From Kiritimatiellia bacterium (GTDB taxonomy: Bacteria; Verrucomicrobiota; Kiritimatiellia; RFP12; UBA1067): a DNA stretch of 64,000 bases. Below are positions 37,578-45,990 of this stretch, in pieces. The DNA lies in the NCBI GenBank assembly GCA_017514235.1, contig JAFWKK010000071.1, positions 32,126 through 96,125 on the forward strand. The letters are read 5' to 3'. Positions within the stretch are counted from its first letter, which is position 1. Every line of letters starts with the position of its first letter. The translations under genes were made by a program, and so were the position numbers. The notes beneath the pieces are model-generated. The model was given only the letters and a program-made list of their open reading frames with translations. It did not search any database and had not been told where the DNA came from.

Positions 37578-40343
37578 ATGTACAAGCTTTTCGTCATCGA
37601 CATGATGCCCTTCCTCTACAAGGGCCATTTCGTATTCCTGCGCAACCCGCGCGTGACGGCGAGCGGAATCAACACGTCGGCTCTCCTTGGCCTGGCGAAC
37701 GGGCTCCAGGCGATTCTCCGGAAGGAACAGCCCTCCCATGCCGTGCTGGCGATGGATCCGCAGGGCCCTACGTTCCGTCACGAGGCGTATCCGGCCTACA
37801 AGGCCCAGCGTCAGAAGATGCCCGAGGATCTCGCGGCATCGATACCGTTTGCGTTCGAGCTGGCGGAGGCGCTGCGCATTCCTGTCGCGCGCGCGGAAGG
37901 GTTTGAGGCCGATGACGTAATGGGGACCCTGGCCGTAAAGGGTGCGGAGGCCGGCTTCGACGTCTATATGGCTACGCCGGACAAGGACGCCGCTCAGCTG
38001 GTGCGCCATGGCGTTCGCCTTTACCGTCCCGCACATGCCGGCGACGCCGCCGAGATATACGACGAGGCGAAGGTCTGCGAACACTGGCACCTGCGCGATC
38101 CCCGGCAGATGATCGACTATCTCGCTCTCGCCGGCGACACGGCGGACAACATACCCGGCATCCGCGGCGTAGGCGAGAAGACCGCCGCGGAACTGCTGGC
38201 GGCTTACGGCGATGTGGAGGGCATCATCGCCAACCAGTCCGCTCTCAAGGGCAAGCTGTCCGAAAAGGTGCGTGACGGGGCTGAGGACGCCAGGATGTCC
38301 AAGTTTCTCGCGACCATCCGCACTGACGTGCCGATAGAGCCTGACTGGGACGCTTACCGCCTTGACGGTGTCGACCGTGAGCGCCTGGCCGCCGTCTGCG
38401 CGAAGTTCGAGCTTAACCGCCTGGCGCGGGACCTGCTGGGAGAGGGCGTCTTTCCGGTGCGCACGTCCGGCGGCTCTGCCGCGCAAGGCGCGGAGCAGGC
38501 GAAGGTCTTGCATTCGCTTGCCGACACGCCGCACGATTACCGCTATGTCTCTACCGAGGACGAGGCCCAGGAGCTTCTGCGCGTCCTCATGGCGGCGCCG
38601 CGCGTCGCGTTCGACTCCGAGACAACGTCCGGAGGCCCCGGCCTTTCCGCAACCGACGCGCGCACTTGCCGCCTGCTTGGCATGTCGTTCGCCACTGAGC
38701 CTGGCCGGGCATGGTATGTGGACGCCGGGCTTGTGGACATCTTCCGCCCGGTCTTCGCCGACGCAGGCAAGGTCCTCGTCGGCTTCAACGTGAAGTTCGA
38801 CTGTACCGTGCTTAATCGCTACGGCATTGGCTTCGCCCGTCCTCCGCATGACGTGATGCTTGCGCACTATTGCCTCGACGCCGCTGCGCGCCATGGCATG
38901 GACATGCTCGCCGAGCGCTGCCTGGGCTATCGCACGATACGCTTTTCGGAAGTCGCCGGCGAACCGGAGCGCGGCAAGCCGGAGCCGACGCTGGATGGCA
39001 AGGACATCGCGAAAGTCGTCGACTATGCCGCCGAAGATGCCGACGTGACGTTGCGCCTCGAGGACGCATTGCGCCAGCAGGCGCTGGCGCTGAGGGGAAG
39101 CTGCCCCGGCGCGGACTCCGCTCCCGGTGCGCTAGCCGACGTGGAGGAGCCGCTCGTCAAGGTCCTCATTGACATGGAGCGCACCGGCGTTCGCATAGAC
39201 ACCGAGGCGCTTAGGGAATATGGACGCGAGCTTGACCGTGAGATTCTTGCCCGTACGCAAGAGATTCTCGGCTTCGCCGGGCCAGGCTTCAATCCCGACA
39301 GCCCCAAACAGCTTGGCGAGCTGCTCTTCGACCGTCTTGGGCTGTCAGGGGGCAAGCGGACTTCGAGCGGCCAGTGGTCGACGGACGAGAAGACGCTCTC
39401 CAGGCTTGTCGGCGACCACCCGATCGTGCCGGCCATACTCGAGTACAGGGCATGTGCGAAACTGAAGTCGACTTACGTGGACAAGCTCCCGCATCTCATT
39501 GACGGCGAGTCGCGCGTGCATACGACCTACTCGCAGTCGTTCGCCGAGACGGGTCGTCTCTCCTCGTCCGACCCGAACCTGCAGAACATCCCGGTGCGAA
39601 CCGAGCGCGGCAAGATGATCAGGCGGGCGTTCGTGGCGCGCGACGACGGTCACGTGCTGGTCTCCGCCGACTATTCGCAGATCGAGCTGCGGCTGATGGC
39701 GGCGATGTCGGGCGACGAGGCGATGCTGGAAGCCTTCCGCCGTGGCGAGGACATCCACCGCGATACGGCAAGCCGCGTCTTTGGTGTCATGCCGGCGCTC
39801 GTATCGCCAGAACAGCGCTCGCAGTGCAAGATGGTGAACTTCGGCATCATCTACGGAATCAGCGCGTTTGGCCTCGCTCAGAGGCTGAAGGTTTCGCGCA
39901 AGGCGGCTTCAGACCTGATAGAGACTTACTTCAGGCTGTACCCGAAGGTGCGCTTGTTCATGGACGATGCGATTGCAAAGGCGAGGGAACGGGGCTATGC
40001 CGAGACCGTGCTCGGCCGACGCCGTACCTTGCGCGACATCGCATCGCGCAACGCCTCCGCCAGGCAGGCCGCCGAGCGCGATGCGATCAACACCCCGATT
40101 CAGGGCAGTGCCGCGGACCTCATCAAGGTCGCGATGGTGCGCGTGGCCGACGCCCTGCGCGCGCGGGCCCTCCGCGCCAAGATGGTACTGCAGATACACG
40201 ACGAACTGGTCTTTGACGTCCCGCGCGAGGAAGTAGAGGCTGTCAAGGAGATCGCTCGGCATGAGATGACGCGCGCGCTCGACTTCGGGGTACCGCTGGA
40301 GGTTGGAATCGGAACGGGCCCCAACTGGCTTGATGCGCATTGA
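37578..40343 (+). CDS. polA: DNA polymerase I
   Basis: 921 residues with all three activities present by motif. The 5' nuclease domain is N-terminal (FVIDMMPFLYKGHF, EGFEADDVMGTLA, GDTADNIPGIRGVGEKTA). The 3'-5' proofreading domain keeps its acidic residues: VAFDSETTS, GFNVKFDCTVLNRYG and VDYAAEDADVTL. The polymerase domain shows VSADYSQIELRLMA, CKMVNFGIIYGISAFG and LQIHDELVFDVP. It fills gaps and removes RNA primers. A GGGGGAA site precedes the ATG. Confidence 0.97.
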   Translation: MYKLFVIDMMPFLYKGHFVFLRNPRVTASGINTSALLGLANGLQAILRKEQPSHAVLAMDPQGPTFRHEAYPAYKAQRQKMPEDLAASIPFAFELAEALRIPVARAEGFEADDVMGTLAVKGAEAGFDVYMATPDKDAAQLVRHGVRLYRPAHAGDAAEIYDEAKVCEHWHLRDPRQMIDYLALAGDTADNIPGIRGVGEKTAAELLAAYGDVEGIIANQSALKGKLSEKVRDGAEDARMSKFLATIRTDVPIEPDWDAYRLDGVDRERLAAVCAKFELNRLARDLLGEGVFPVRTSGGSAAQGAEQAKVLHSLADTPHDYRYVSTEDEAQELLRVLMAAPRVAFDSETTSGGPGLSATDARTCRLLGMSFATEPGRAWYVDAGLVDIFRPVFADAGKVLVGFNVKFDCTVLNRYGIGFARPPHDVMLAHYCLDAAARHGMDMLAERCLGYRTIRFSEVAGEPERGKPEPTLDGKDIAKVVDYAAEDADVTLRLEDALRQQALALRGSCPGADSAPGALADVEEPLVKVLIDMERTGVRIDTEALREYGRELDREILARTQEILGFAGPGFNPDSPKQLGELLFDRLGLSGGKRTSSGQWSTDEKTLSRLVGDHPIVPAILEYRACAKLKSTYVDKLPHLIDGESRVHTTYSQSFAETGRLSSSDPNLQNIPVRTERGKMIRRAFVARDDGHVLVSADYSQIELRLMAAMSGDEAMLEAFRRGEDIHRDTASRVFGVMPALVSPEQRSQCKMVNFGIIYGISAFGLAQRLKVSRKAASDLIETYFRLYPKVRLFMDDAIAKARERGYAETVLGRRRTLRDIASRNASARQAAERDAINTPIQGSAADLIKVAMVRVADALRARALRAKMVLQIHDELVFDVPREEVEAVKEIARHEMTRALDFGVPLEVGIGTGPNWLDAH

Positions 40344-40380
40344 AATACAGTTGCATTGACATAATGCAGGAAGAAGGCAA

Positions 40381-42213
40381 ATGAAAAAGATGATGATGGC
40401 TTTGGCCTGTTCGGCCGTGTCTGTGGTTGTGGCCGACGGCCCGGTGCAGTTCGTCGATTGCCCGAAGTGCGACAAGCGCATGCGTATTTCGGAGAACGGC
40501 CGCGAGGCGTTCGTCAACCTGAGCCGCATAGACCCGGAGCGAAAGGCGGAAATGGCCGAGCGCGCGAAGCGGCTCCTTGCGCTCGGCGCGCCTGTTTCGC
40601 CGGCAAACCCAAAGACGCCGCTCATGGGCTGGTCGAGCTGGAACACGTTCGGCGTAGACATATCGGAGGAGGTCATTCTTGGCATCGCTCGCGCGATGGC
40701 CACGAACGGCCTGAAGGACGCCGGGTATGTGTATGTGAACATCGACGATGGCTTTTTCTGGGGCCACGGCCCGGACGGCAGGCTCAGGTTTCACCCCGAG
40801 CGCTTCCCGAACGGCATGAAGGGCACCGTTGACGGAATCCACGCTCTTGGGCTCAAGGCCGGCACCTACTCTGACGCCGGTGCCGACACATGCGGCAGCA
40901 TGTGGAGCGGCAGCGGCTCCGGAGGCAAGGACACGGGCGGCGTGGGGGCCGGACTCTACGGACACGACGCGGCGGACTGTGCGCTTCACTTCAACGAGCT
41001 CGGCTTCGACTTCATCAAGGTCGATTATTGCGGCGGCAAGAAGCTGAAGCTAGACGAGCGCATGCGCTACACCGAGATAGCCGATGCGATAAAGGCGACG
41101 GGGCGCAGCGACGTACGCTTCAACATTTGCCGGTGGGCATTTCCTGGGACGTGGGTGGCCGATGTGGCCGGGTCGTGGCGCACGACCGGCGACATACGCG
41201 CCAACTGGAAGTCGGTGCGCAGAATCATCGCCGAGAACCTTTACCTGAGCGCTTACGCTTCCCCAGGGCATTTCAACGACCTCGACATGCTTGAGGTCGG
41301 GCAGATCGAGGGTGCGGTCAAGTCAGTGTTCGGCAAGCACGGCGACACGGGCCTTACGCTTGACGAGGAGACGACCCACTTCGGAATGTGGTGCATCATG
41401 TCGTCGCCGCTTCTCCTGGGTTGCGACGTGAGGACCATGCCGCCAGCCACCAAGAAGCTCGTCACCAACCCGTATCTCGTGCGCATGAACCAGGATCCCC
41501 TCGGCCTCCAGGCGTATGTGGCCGTGCGCGAAGGCGATGCCTACGTGCTGGTCAAGGATGCTGACGAGCGCTTCGGCCGGTCGAGATACGTAGCCCTCTA
41601 CAACGCCGGCGATTCGGAACACGAGTTTACGGTCACTGCCAAGTCTCTTGACCTCGGCGGCAAGATCGCCGCGTTTGACCTCGTTGAACGGGCTGACGTC
41701 GGTGAATTTGAGGGTAATGTTGCAGTTAAGGTGCGTCCGCACGCGGCGAAATTCTACCGCTTCGACGCCGAGAGGCGCATCGACCGCGGCGCATACGAGG
41801 CCGAGACGGCGTATCTTACCGACTACAGCGAGATAGGGGAGGGCTCGGCCGCGCCGGAGGGCAGCGGACGGAAGCGGGCGCGTTGGACCGAGACGGCTGG
41901 CGCGTCCGGCGGCGTGGCGGTGACGGACCTTGGAGGGCGTGCGTCCAACGACATTGTCTGGAAGGACGTTCATGTGTCGGAGGGCGGTCCGTACCGTCTC
42001 GTGTTCCGGTGCGCGTCTCCCGAAAGGCGTTTCTTCTCCATGCAGGTCGACGGGGGGGCGGCGACGCCGCTTGTTTCGGAGCCCTCTCCCGGCGGGTTCG
42101 CCGATGTCTCTACGGAGGTCGTGCTTTCGGCGGGAACGCATTCCGTGCGCCTGTCGAACGCCGATGCGTCCATGCCGGACGTTGATGTCATGTACCTCGC
42201 GCGGAAGGAGTGA
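40381..42213 (+). CDS. secreted glycoside hydrolase family 27 enzyme (alpha-galactosidase type)
   Basis: 610 residues with an N-terminal signal peptide (MKKMMMALACSAVSVVVADG). A 60-residue extension includes a CPKC pair before the GH27 barrel starts at TPLMGWSSWNTFG. The nucleophile aspartate is in FIKVDYCGGKK and the acid/base aspartate in GHFNDLDMLEVGQ. A beta-sandwich and a further C-terminal carbohydrate-binding-like domain (VHVSEGGPYRLVF) follow. It likely removes terminal alpha-galactose from plant or host glycans outside the cytoplasm. A possible CATAAT box at 40360-40365 lies 15 bases before the ATG but has no convincing -35. Confidence 0.9.
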   Translation: MKKMMMALACSAVSVVVADGPVQFVDCPKCDKRMRISENGREAFVNLSRIDPERKAEMAERAKRLLALGAPVSPANPKTPLMGWSSWNTFGVDISEEVILGIARAMATNGLKDAGYVYVNIDDGFFWGHGPDGRLRFHPERFPNGMKGTVDGIHALGLKAGTYSDAGADTCGSMWSGSGSGGKDTGGVGAGLYGHDAADCALHFNELGFDFIKVDYCGGKKLKLDERMRYTEIADAIKATGRSDVRFNICRWAFPGTWVADVAGSWRTTGDIRANWKSVRRIIAENLYLSAYASPGHFNDLDMLEVGQIEGAVKSVFGKHGDTGLTLDEETTHFGMWCIMSSPLLLGCDVRTMPPATKKLVTNPYLVRMNQDPLGLQAYVAVREGDAYVLVKDADERFGRSRYVALYNAGDSEHEFTVTAKSLDLGGKIAAFDLVERADVGEFEGNVAVKVRPHAAKFYRFDAERRIDRGAYEAETAYLTDYSEIGEGSAAPEGSGRKRARWTETAGASGGVAVTDLGGRASNDIVWKDVHVSEGGPYRLVFRCASPERRFFSMQVDGGAATPLVSEPSPGGFADVSTEVVLSAGTHSVRLSNADASMPDVDVMYLARKE

Positions 42214-42216
42214 ACA

Positions 42217-42245
42217 TTGCGCCCGGAACTGCAATTTGCTATACT
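42217..42245 (+). promoter_or_regulatory. extended -10 promoter for the C10 protease gene
   Basis: TTGCGC at 42217-42222, a 17-base spacer and TGCTATACT ending at 42245 (TATACT at 42240-42245). Nearly identical in design to the promoter at 22529. The leader to the ATG at 42319 is about 65 bases. Confidence 0.7.
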
Positions 42246-42318
42246 GGCCTCAGCCGTCTGGCGGGAGGGATGACGGCGATTCCTTCTGAACATGCACGTC
42301 ACAACGGGGACTAAGCGG

Positions 42319-44589
42319 ATGAAAGCCATCTTCAGACCTGTTTTCGCCCTCGCGGCGATGGTTGTGGCGACCACGCCGTGGGCTGCCGAAGTTTCGCCGG
42401 AGCAGGCGCAGGCCGCTGTCAGGAAATGGATAAGCCTTGGTCCGAAGAGGATGGATGCGGAGTTTCGGTCGAGTGACGCAGAAACTCCGAAGACCGTGCG
42501 GAACAGGTCAGGACGAGCTGTCTACCATGCGGTCAATCTCAAGGGCGGCGGATTCGTCGTGACGTCGGGTGACACGCGCCTGCCGGCGATCATCGCGTTT
42601 TCCGCCACCGGGCGGTTCAGTTGCGACGAGTCCGGCCCGTTCCATGCGCTTCTCCAGAAAGACTTGGCGGGCGCCGTGTCTGCCCTAGAGCGCACCGACA
42701 GCAAGGTTGTGGCGGCGTCCGCAGGTGCGGAAGGCGACACGGGCGGCGCGAACCCTTATGCCGCCGCCATGGCGGAATGGAACGAGCTTCTGCCTGTGAA
42801 AGCCGCGGCCGTGGCGGAAGGCGACCGCCGCGTCAGCGCAGGGGGAAGCCGAAAGAGCTCCGTCTCCGACGTTCGAGTCGACAAGCTGCTCAAGACAGAG
42901 TGGGGTCAGGCCGGGGACTATTCATGGAACGACAGCATTCAGGACTATAAATACTGCAACGTGTTCAACTACTATACACCAAATAACTATCCGTGCGGAT
43001 GCGTCGCAACGGCGGGTGCGCAGATAATGAAGCGGTGGCAGAGACCGAAGAATGCAATTTCCCAGTTCTCCAACAAGTGCATTGTCGATGGCAAGATGAC
43101 TACACTGAAATCAATTGCCGGTGCATTCGACTGGAGCAATATGTTCCTGACATGGAACCAGGAAGTGCCTGCTCCCCCCACGGCCCAAATCAAGGCGGTC
43201 GGCATGCTGACCTACAACATCGCCGTTGCACTGGGGATGGAATGGGGCCCGGGGTTCGGCAGCTCGTCTCCTGCGGACTTGGTCGATGTGCTGAAGACCA
43301 GGTTCGGTTACAAGTCGGGAACGCATGTATTCTACGACATTGACGCGCTTGATGCGACTGATGCGGACAGGCCGGCCGGTTTTGCCGAAAGGGTGGCTGA
43401 TTTCAACAATGCGCTTTATGCCAGCCTGGATGCGAAAATGCCGGTGATTCTTTCGATCATCGACAAGAGTGACCCGGGAGTATGGCTTGGCCATGCGGTT
43501 GTCGCCGATGGGTATGGCTATACGTCTGGCAAGCGGTATACTCACTTGAACTTCGGATGGTATGGCAATGACGACGCCTGGTACTATCTGGTGACCAAAT
43601 CGTTGCTGACCGGGGATGGCGCTGAGACTTATTCGGAGTTCGAGGGCATCGGATTCAATATTCATCCCACGGTTTCAGGCGATGTGATTTCCGGCAGGGT
43701 GCTCGACGCCACTGGTTATGCGGTGTCCGGCGCCACGGTAAGGCTATATGATTCCTCGAACAGGGTGAAAGGGACTGCGACCTCCAATTCGAAGGGAATA
43801 TATTCGTTTAGGATAACAGCGAGGGGGAGTTATGATGTTCGTGTTTCGCACGCAAATACGGACGAGTCGCCATCACGCGCCGTCAGCATATCAGTTCTCA
43901 GCGCGGACGGATCGTATGGCTTCGGCGGCAAGACAGGGAACAAGTGGGGCGTGGACGTGAAGTTCGCCGAGTGGTCAATCTCGGACAGCAAAAACCTCAT
44001 CCTCAAGCCTAACAGCACGTCGCGCGGAACTGTTTCGGGCGGCGGAAAGTACATGGCTGGGAAGAAGGTGACCATAAAGGCGAAGAAGAAAACCGGCTAT
44101 GTGTTCGCCGGTTGGTTTGCTGACAAGGCCTGCAAGAACAAGCTGAACCCGGAAGGCTACGACAACCGCAAGCCGACGGTGAAGGTGGCGATGCCGGCCA
44201 AGAACACGATCATCTACGCGAAGTTCATCTCGAAGTCGTCGGACAAGAAGTCGCTCAAGTTCTCGTCCTCAACGAAGAGTCTAGCGACGACCGCCGCGAG
44301 GGCGATGGCGGGCGAGGAGTTCTCGCTTAAGCTTGGGATATCGTCCGTGTCGCTCCCGACGGTGACGGCGAAGGGCCTGCCGGAGGGGCTTTCCGTTGTC
44401 AAGACGGTCAAGAGCGGCAAGACGACTTGGAATATATCTGGCACGCCCACGAAGCCCGGCTCCTACACGGCGACGGTGACGGTGAAGAGCGCGGCCGGCA
44501 ACAAGATTACGCAGAAGGTGAAGTTCAAGGTTTCCACGCAGACATGGGCGAAAGGCTACGCGCTGGCAGACGCGGGTGCCGCAGAGTAG
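42319..44589 (+). CDS. secreted C10 (streptopain-like) cysteine protease with InlB-like and Ig-like repeats
   Basis: 756 residues from ATG 42319, chosen over 42292 because it begins with a clean signal peptide (MKAIFRPVFALAAMVVATTPWAA). A C10 prodomain follows (YHAVNLKGGGFVVTSGDTRLP). The catalytic cysteine is Cys228 in PCGCVATAGAQIMKRW and the histidine His392 in GHAVVADGYG, followed by the aromatic HLNFGWYGNDDAWYYL. C-terminal modules: a carboxypeptidase regulatory-like domain (455-525), an InlB B-type repeat (568-637) and a putative Ig domain (668-738). The last 18 residues (TWAKGYALADAG) look like the first part of the domain found complete in the next protein. Exported, probably surface-attached, protease. 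Confidence 0.87.
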   Translation: MKAIFRPVFALAAMVVATTPWAAEVSPEQAQAAVRKWISLGPKRMDAEFRSSDAETPKTVRNRSGRAVYHAVNLKGGGFVVTSGDTRLPAIIAFSATGRFSCDESGPFHALLQKDLAGAVSALERTDSKVVAASAGAEGDTGGANPYAAAMAEWNELLPVKAAAVAEGDRRVSAGGSRKSSVSDVRVDKLLKTEWGQAGDYSWNDSIQDYKYCNVFNYYTPNNYPCGCVATAGAQIMKRWQRPKNAISQFSNKCIVDGKMTTLKSIAGAFDWSNMFLTWNQEVPAPPTAQIKAVGMLTYNIAVALGMEWGPGFGSSSPADLVDVLKTRFGYKSGTHVFYDIDALDATDADRPAGFAERVADFNNALYASLDAKMPVILSIIDKSDPGVWLGHAVVADGYGYTSGKRYTHLNFGWYGNDDAWYYLVTKSLLTGDGAETYSEFEGIGFNIHPTVSGDVISGRVLDATGYAVSGATVRLYDSSNRVKGTATSNSKGIYSFRITARGSYDVRVSHANTDESPSRAVSISVLSADGSYGFGGKTGNKWGVDVKFAEWSISDSKNLILKPNSTSRGTVSGGGKYMAGKKVTIKAKKKTGYVFAGWFADKACKNKLNPEGYDNRKPTVKVAMPAKNTIIYAKFISKSSDKKSLKFSSSTKSLATTAARAMAGEEFSLKLGISSVSLPTVTAKGLPEGLSVVKTVKSGKTTWNISGTPTKPGSYTATVTVKSAAGNKITQKVKFKVSTQTWAKGYALADAGAAE

Positions 44590-44648
44590 GTAATCAGCTC
44601 CAGTCAAACATGCAACAAACAGCGAAGGAGCGGGGCGCTAATTTGCCG

Positions 44649-44678
44649 TAGACTTGCAGGGGAGGGATGTGATATAAT
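44649..44678 (+). promoter_or_regulatory. sigma70-type promoter for the InlB-repeat gene
   Basis: TATAAT at 44673-44678 with a weaker TAGACT at 44649-44654 (18-base spacer). Confidence 0.55.
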
Positions 44679-44690
44679 TGCGGCAAAATT

Positions 44691-44709
44691 GGGGGTAGGG
44701 GCTACTCCC
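44691..44709 (+). promoter_or_regulatory. hairpin in the leader of the InlB-repeat gene
   Basis: An 8-base stem (44691-44698 with 44702-44709, one G-U pair) closed by a GGG loop, between the -10 box and the ribosome site GGAGGA at 44727-44732. It could be a 5' stabiliser or a regulatory element; no U-run follows, so it is not a terminator. Confidence 0.4.
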
Positions 44710-44739
44710 GGCGGCATAATATAAGCGGAGGAACGGTAC

Positions 44740-45984
44740 ATGAAACAGATCGGCAAAATAGCATTCGCCCTCGCGGCGACAGTCATTGCGTCAACGACGT
44801 GGGCTAAGACCTACACCTTGACGGTCAAATCGACCGACACCTCTCGCGGGACTGTGAGTGGCGGCGGGAAGTACAAGACGGGCACGAAGCTGACCGTGTC
44901 GGCGAAGGCCAAGAGCGGATACGTGTTCGGCGGGTGGTTCGCCGACAAGGCGTGTACTCAAGAATCCCCCAATGTCATATACAAGGGCAACTACCTTGAT
45001 CCGAAGGTGAAGGTGCTGGTTGACAGAAACGCCAAGATGTACGCAAAGTTCATCAGCAAGGCCGCAGACAAGAAGGCTCTCAAGCTGTCCGGCCTCAAGA
45101 AATACGCGAGCACCGCGTATGAAGCGACAATTGGCAATGGCTTTGTCACCCTGCCTATCGGGGCTTCGTATCTGTCGCGTTCGACATTGACATTCAAAAA
45201 CCTGCCGAAGGGTCTTGAAGCCCTGGGCAACGGGGCGATAGAAGGCAGTCCGACCGTGCCAGGCAAGTACACGGTCACGGCTACCCTGACGAGCGCGGGG
45301 GGGTATAAGGTCACGCAGAAGTTCAAGATAAACATAAAGGCCCCGGCCTGGGCGAGAGGCAACTTCTATGGTGCAGCGGACATAGGCGGCGTGATGTATG
45401 ACGCCCGCGCGAGTTACTATGTGAACGCGTATGGCAATATAGAGGGCAAGTTCATGTACAAGGGCAAAGAGTATCCGTTCTACACGGCATACACCTCGTG
45501 CACCGGCGAGAAGGCGAAGTTCAAGGTTGAGACCAAGGTTGGCTCCAAGACGTTCAAATCCGGCACCATGACGGTTTTGCCGTATGAAGAGTTTAACATC
45601 ACTACGGCAGACGGCAAGTTTTTCTGGGCGCAGAATAGTCCGAAACTGCTGAAGAGTGGAAACCCGCTCGCCGACCTGAACTACAAGAGCCTGACGTTTA
45701 CAAGGGATACGCCGAATTCCGGGCTCGTCAAGGCCGACGACGAGTTGACCGTGTATTTCATGTATGCGGACGACGATTTTGTGCAAGTGACTGGCACGGT
45801 AAATGGGAAGAAGCTCGAAATCTCGCGGCTGATTCCGTTGTCGTTCAGGTATAAAAGCTACTACGGCGAGTACTTGTTCGCGGTGTACATCATTGATGAC
45901 GCATCCAGGTACAGCAAGATTCTTTCGATTTGGGTAAAGGGCGACAGTGTCGAGGCCGAATTCATCCCCGATGATGCTGAGTAG
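44740..45984 (+). CDS. secreted InlB-repeat protein
   Basis: 414 residues with a signal peptide (MKQIGKIAFALAATVIASTTWA). One InlB B-type repeat follows (about 23-105: SRGTVSGGGKYKTGTKL, GYVFGGWFADKAC), then a putative Ig domain (about 135-203) and a C-terminal beta-rich domain starting AWARGNFYGAADIGG with GNIEGKFMYKGKEYP. The order repeat-Ig mirrors the C-terminal end of the upstream protease and the sequence similarity is high, so they share an ancestor by duplication. Likely a surface adhesin or scaffold; function unknown. The next gene begins 6 bases after the stop. Confidence 0.72.
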   Translation: MKQIGKIAFALAATVIASTTWAKTYTLTVKSTDTSRGTVSGGGKYKTGTKLTVSAKAKSGYVFGGWFADKACTQESPNVIYKGNYLDPKVKVLVDRNAKMYAKFISKAADKKALKLSGLKKYASTAYEATIGNGFVTLPIGASYLSRSTLTFKNLPKGLEALGNGAIEGSPTVPGKYTVTATLTSAGGYKVTQKFKINIKAPAWARGNFYGAADIGGVMYDARASYYVNAYGNIEGKFMYKGKEYPFYTAYTSCTGEKAKFKVETKVGSKTFKSGTMTVLPYEEFNITTADGKFFWAQNSPKLLKSGNPLADLNYKSLTFTRDTPNSGLVKADDELTVYFMYADDDFVQVTGTVNGKKLEISRLIPLSFRYKSYYGEYLFAVYIIDDASRYSKILSIWVKGDSVEAEFIPDDAE

Positions 45985-45990
45985 GCGGAA

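Noticed and set aside
40337-40365. Promoter for the GH27 gene
   Set aside because: CATAAT at 40360 has no -35 box at suitable spacing (TTGAAA is 14 bases away); too weak to list as a feature.
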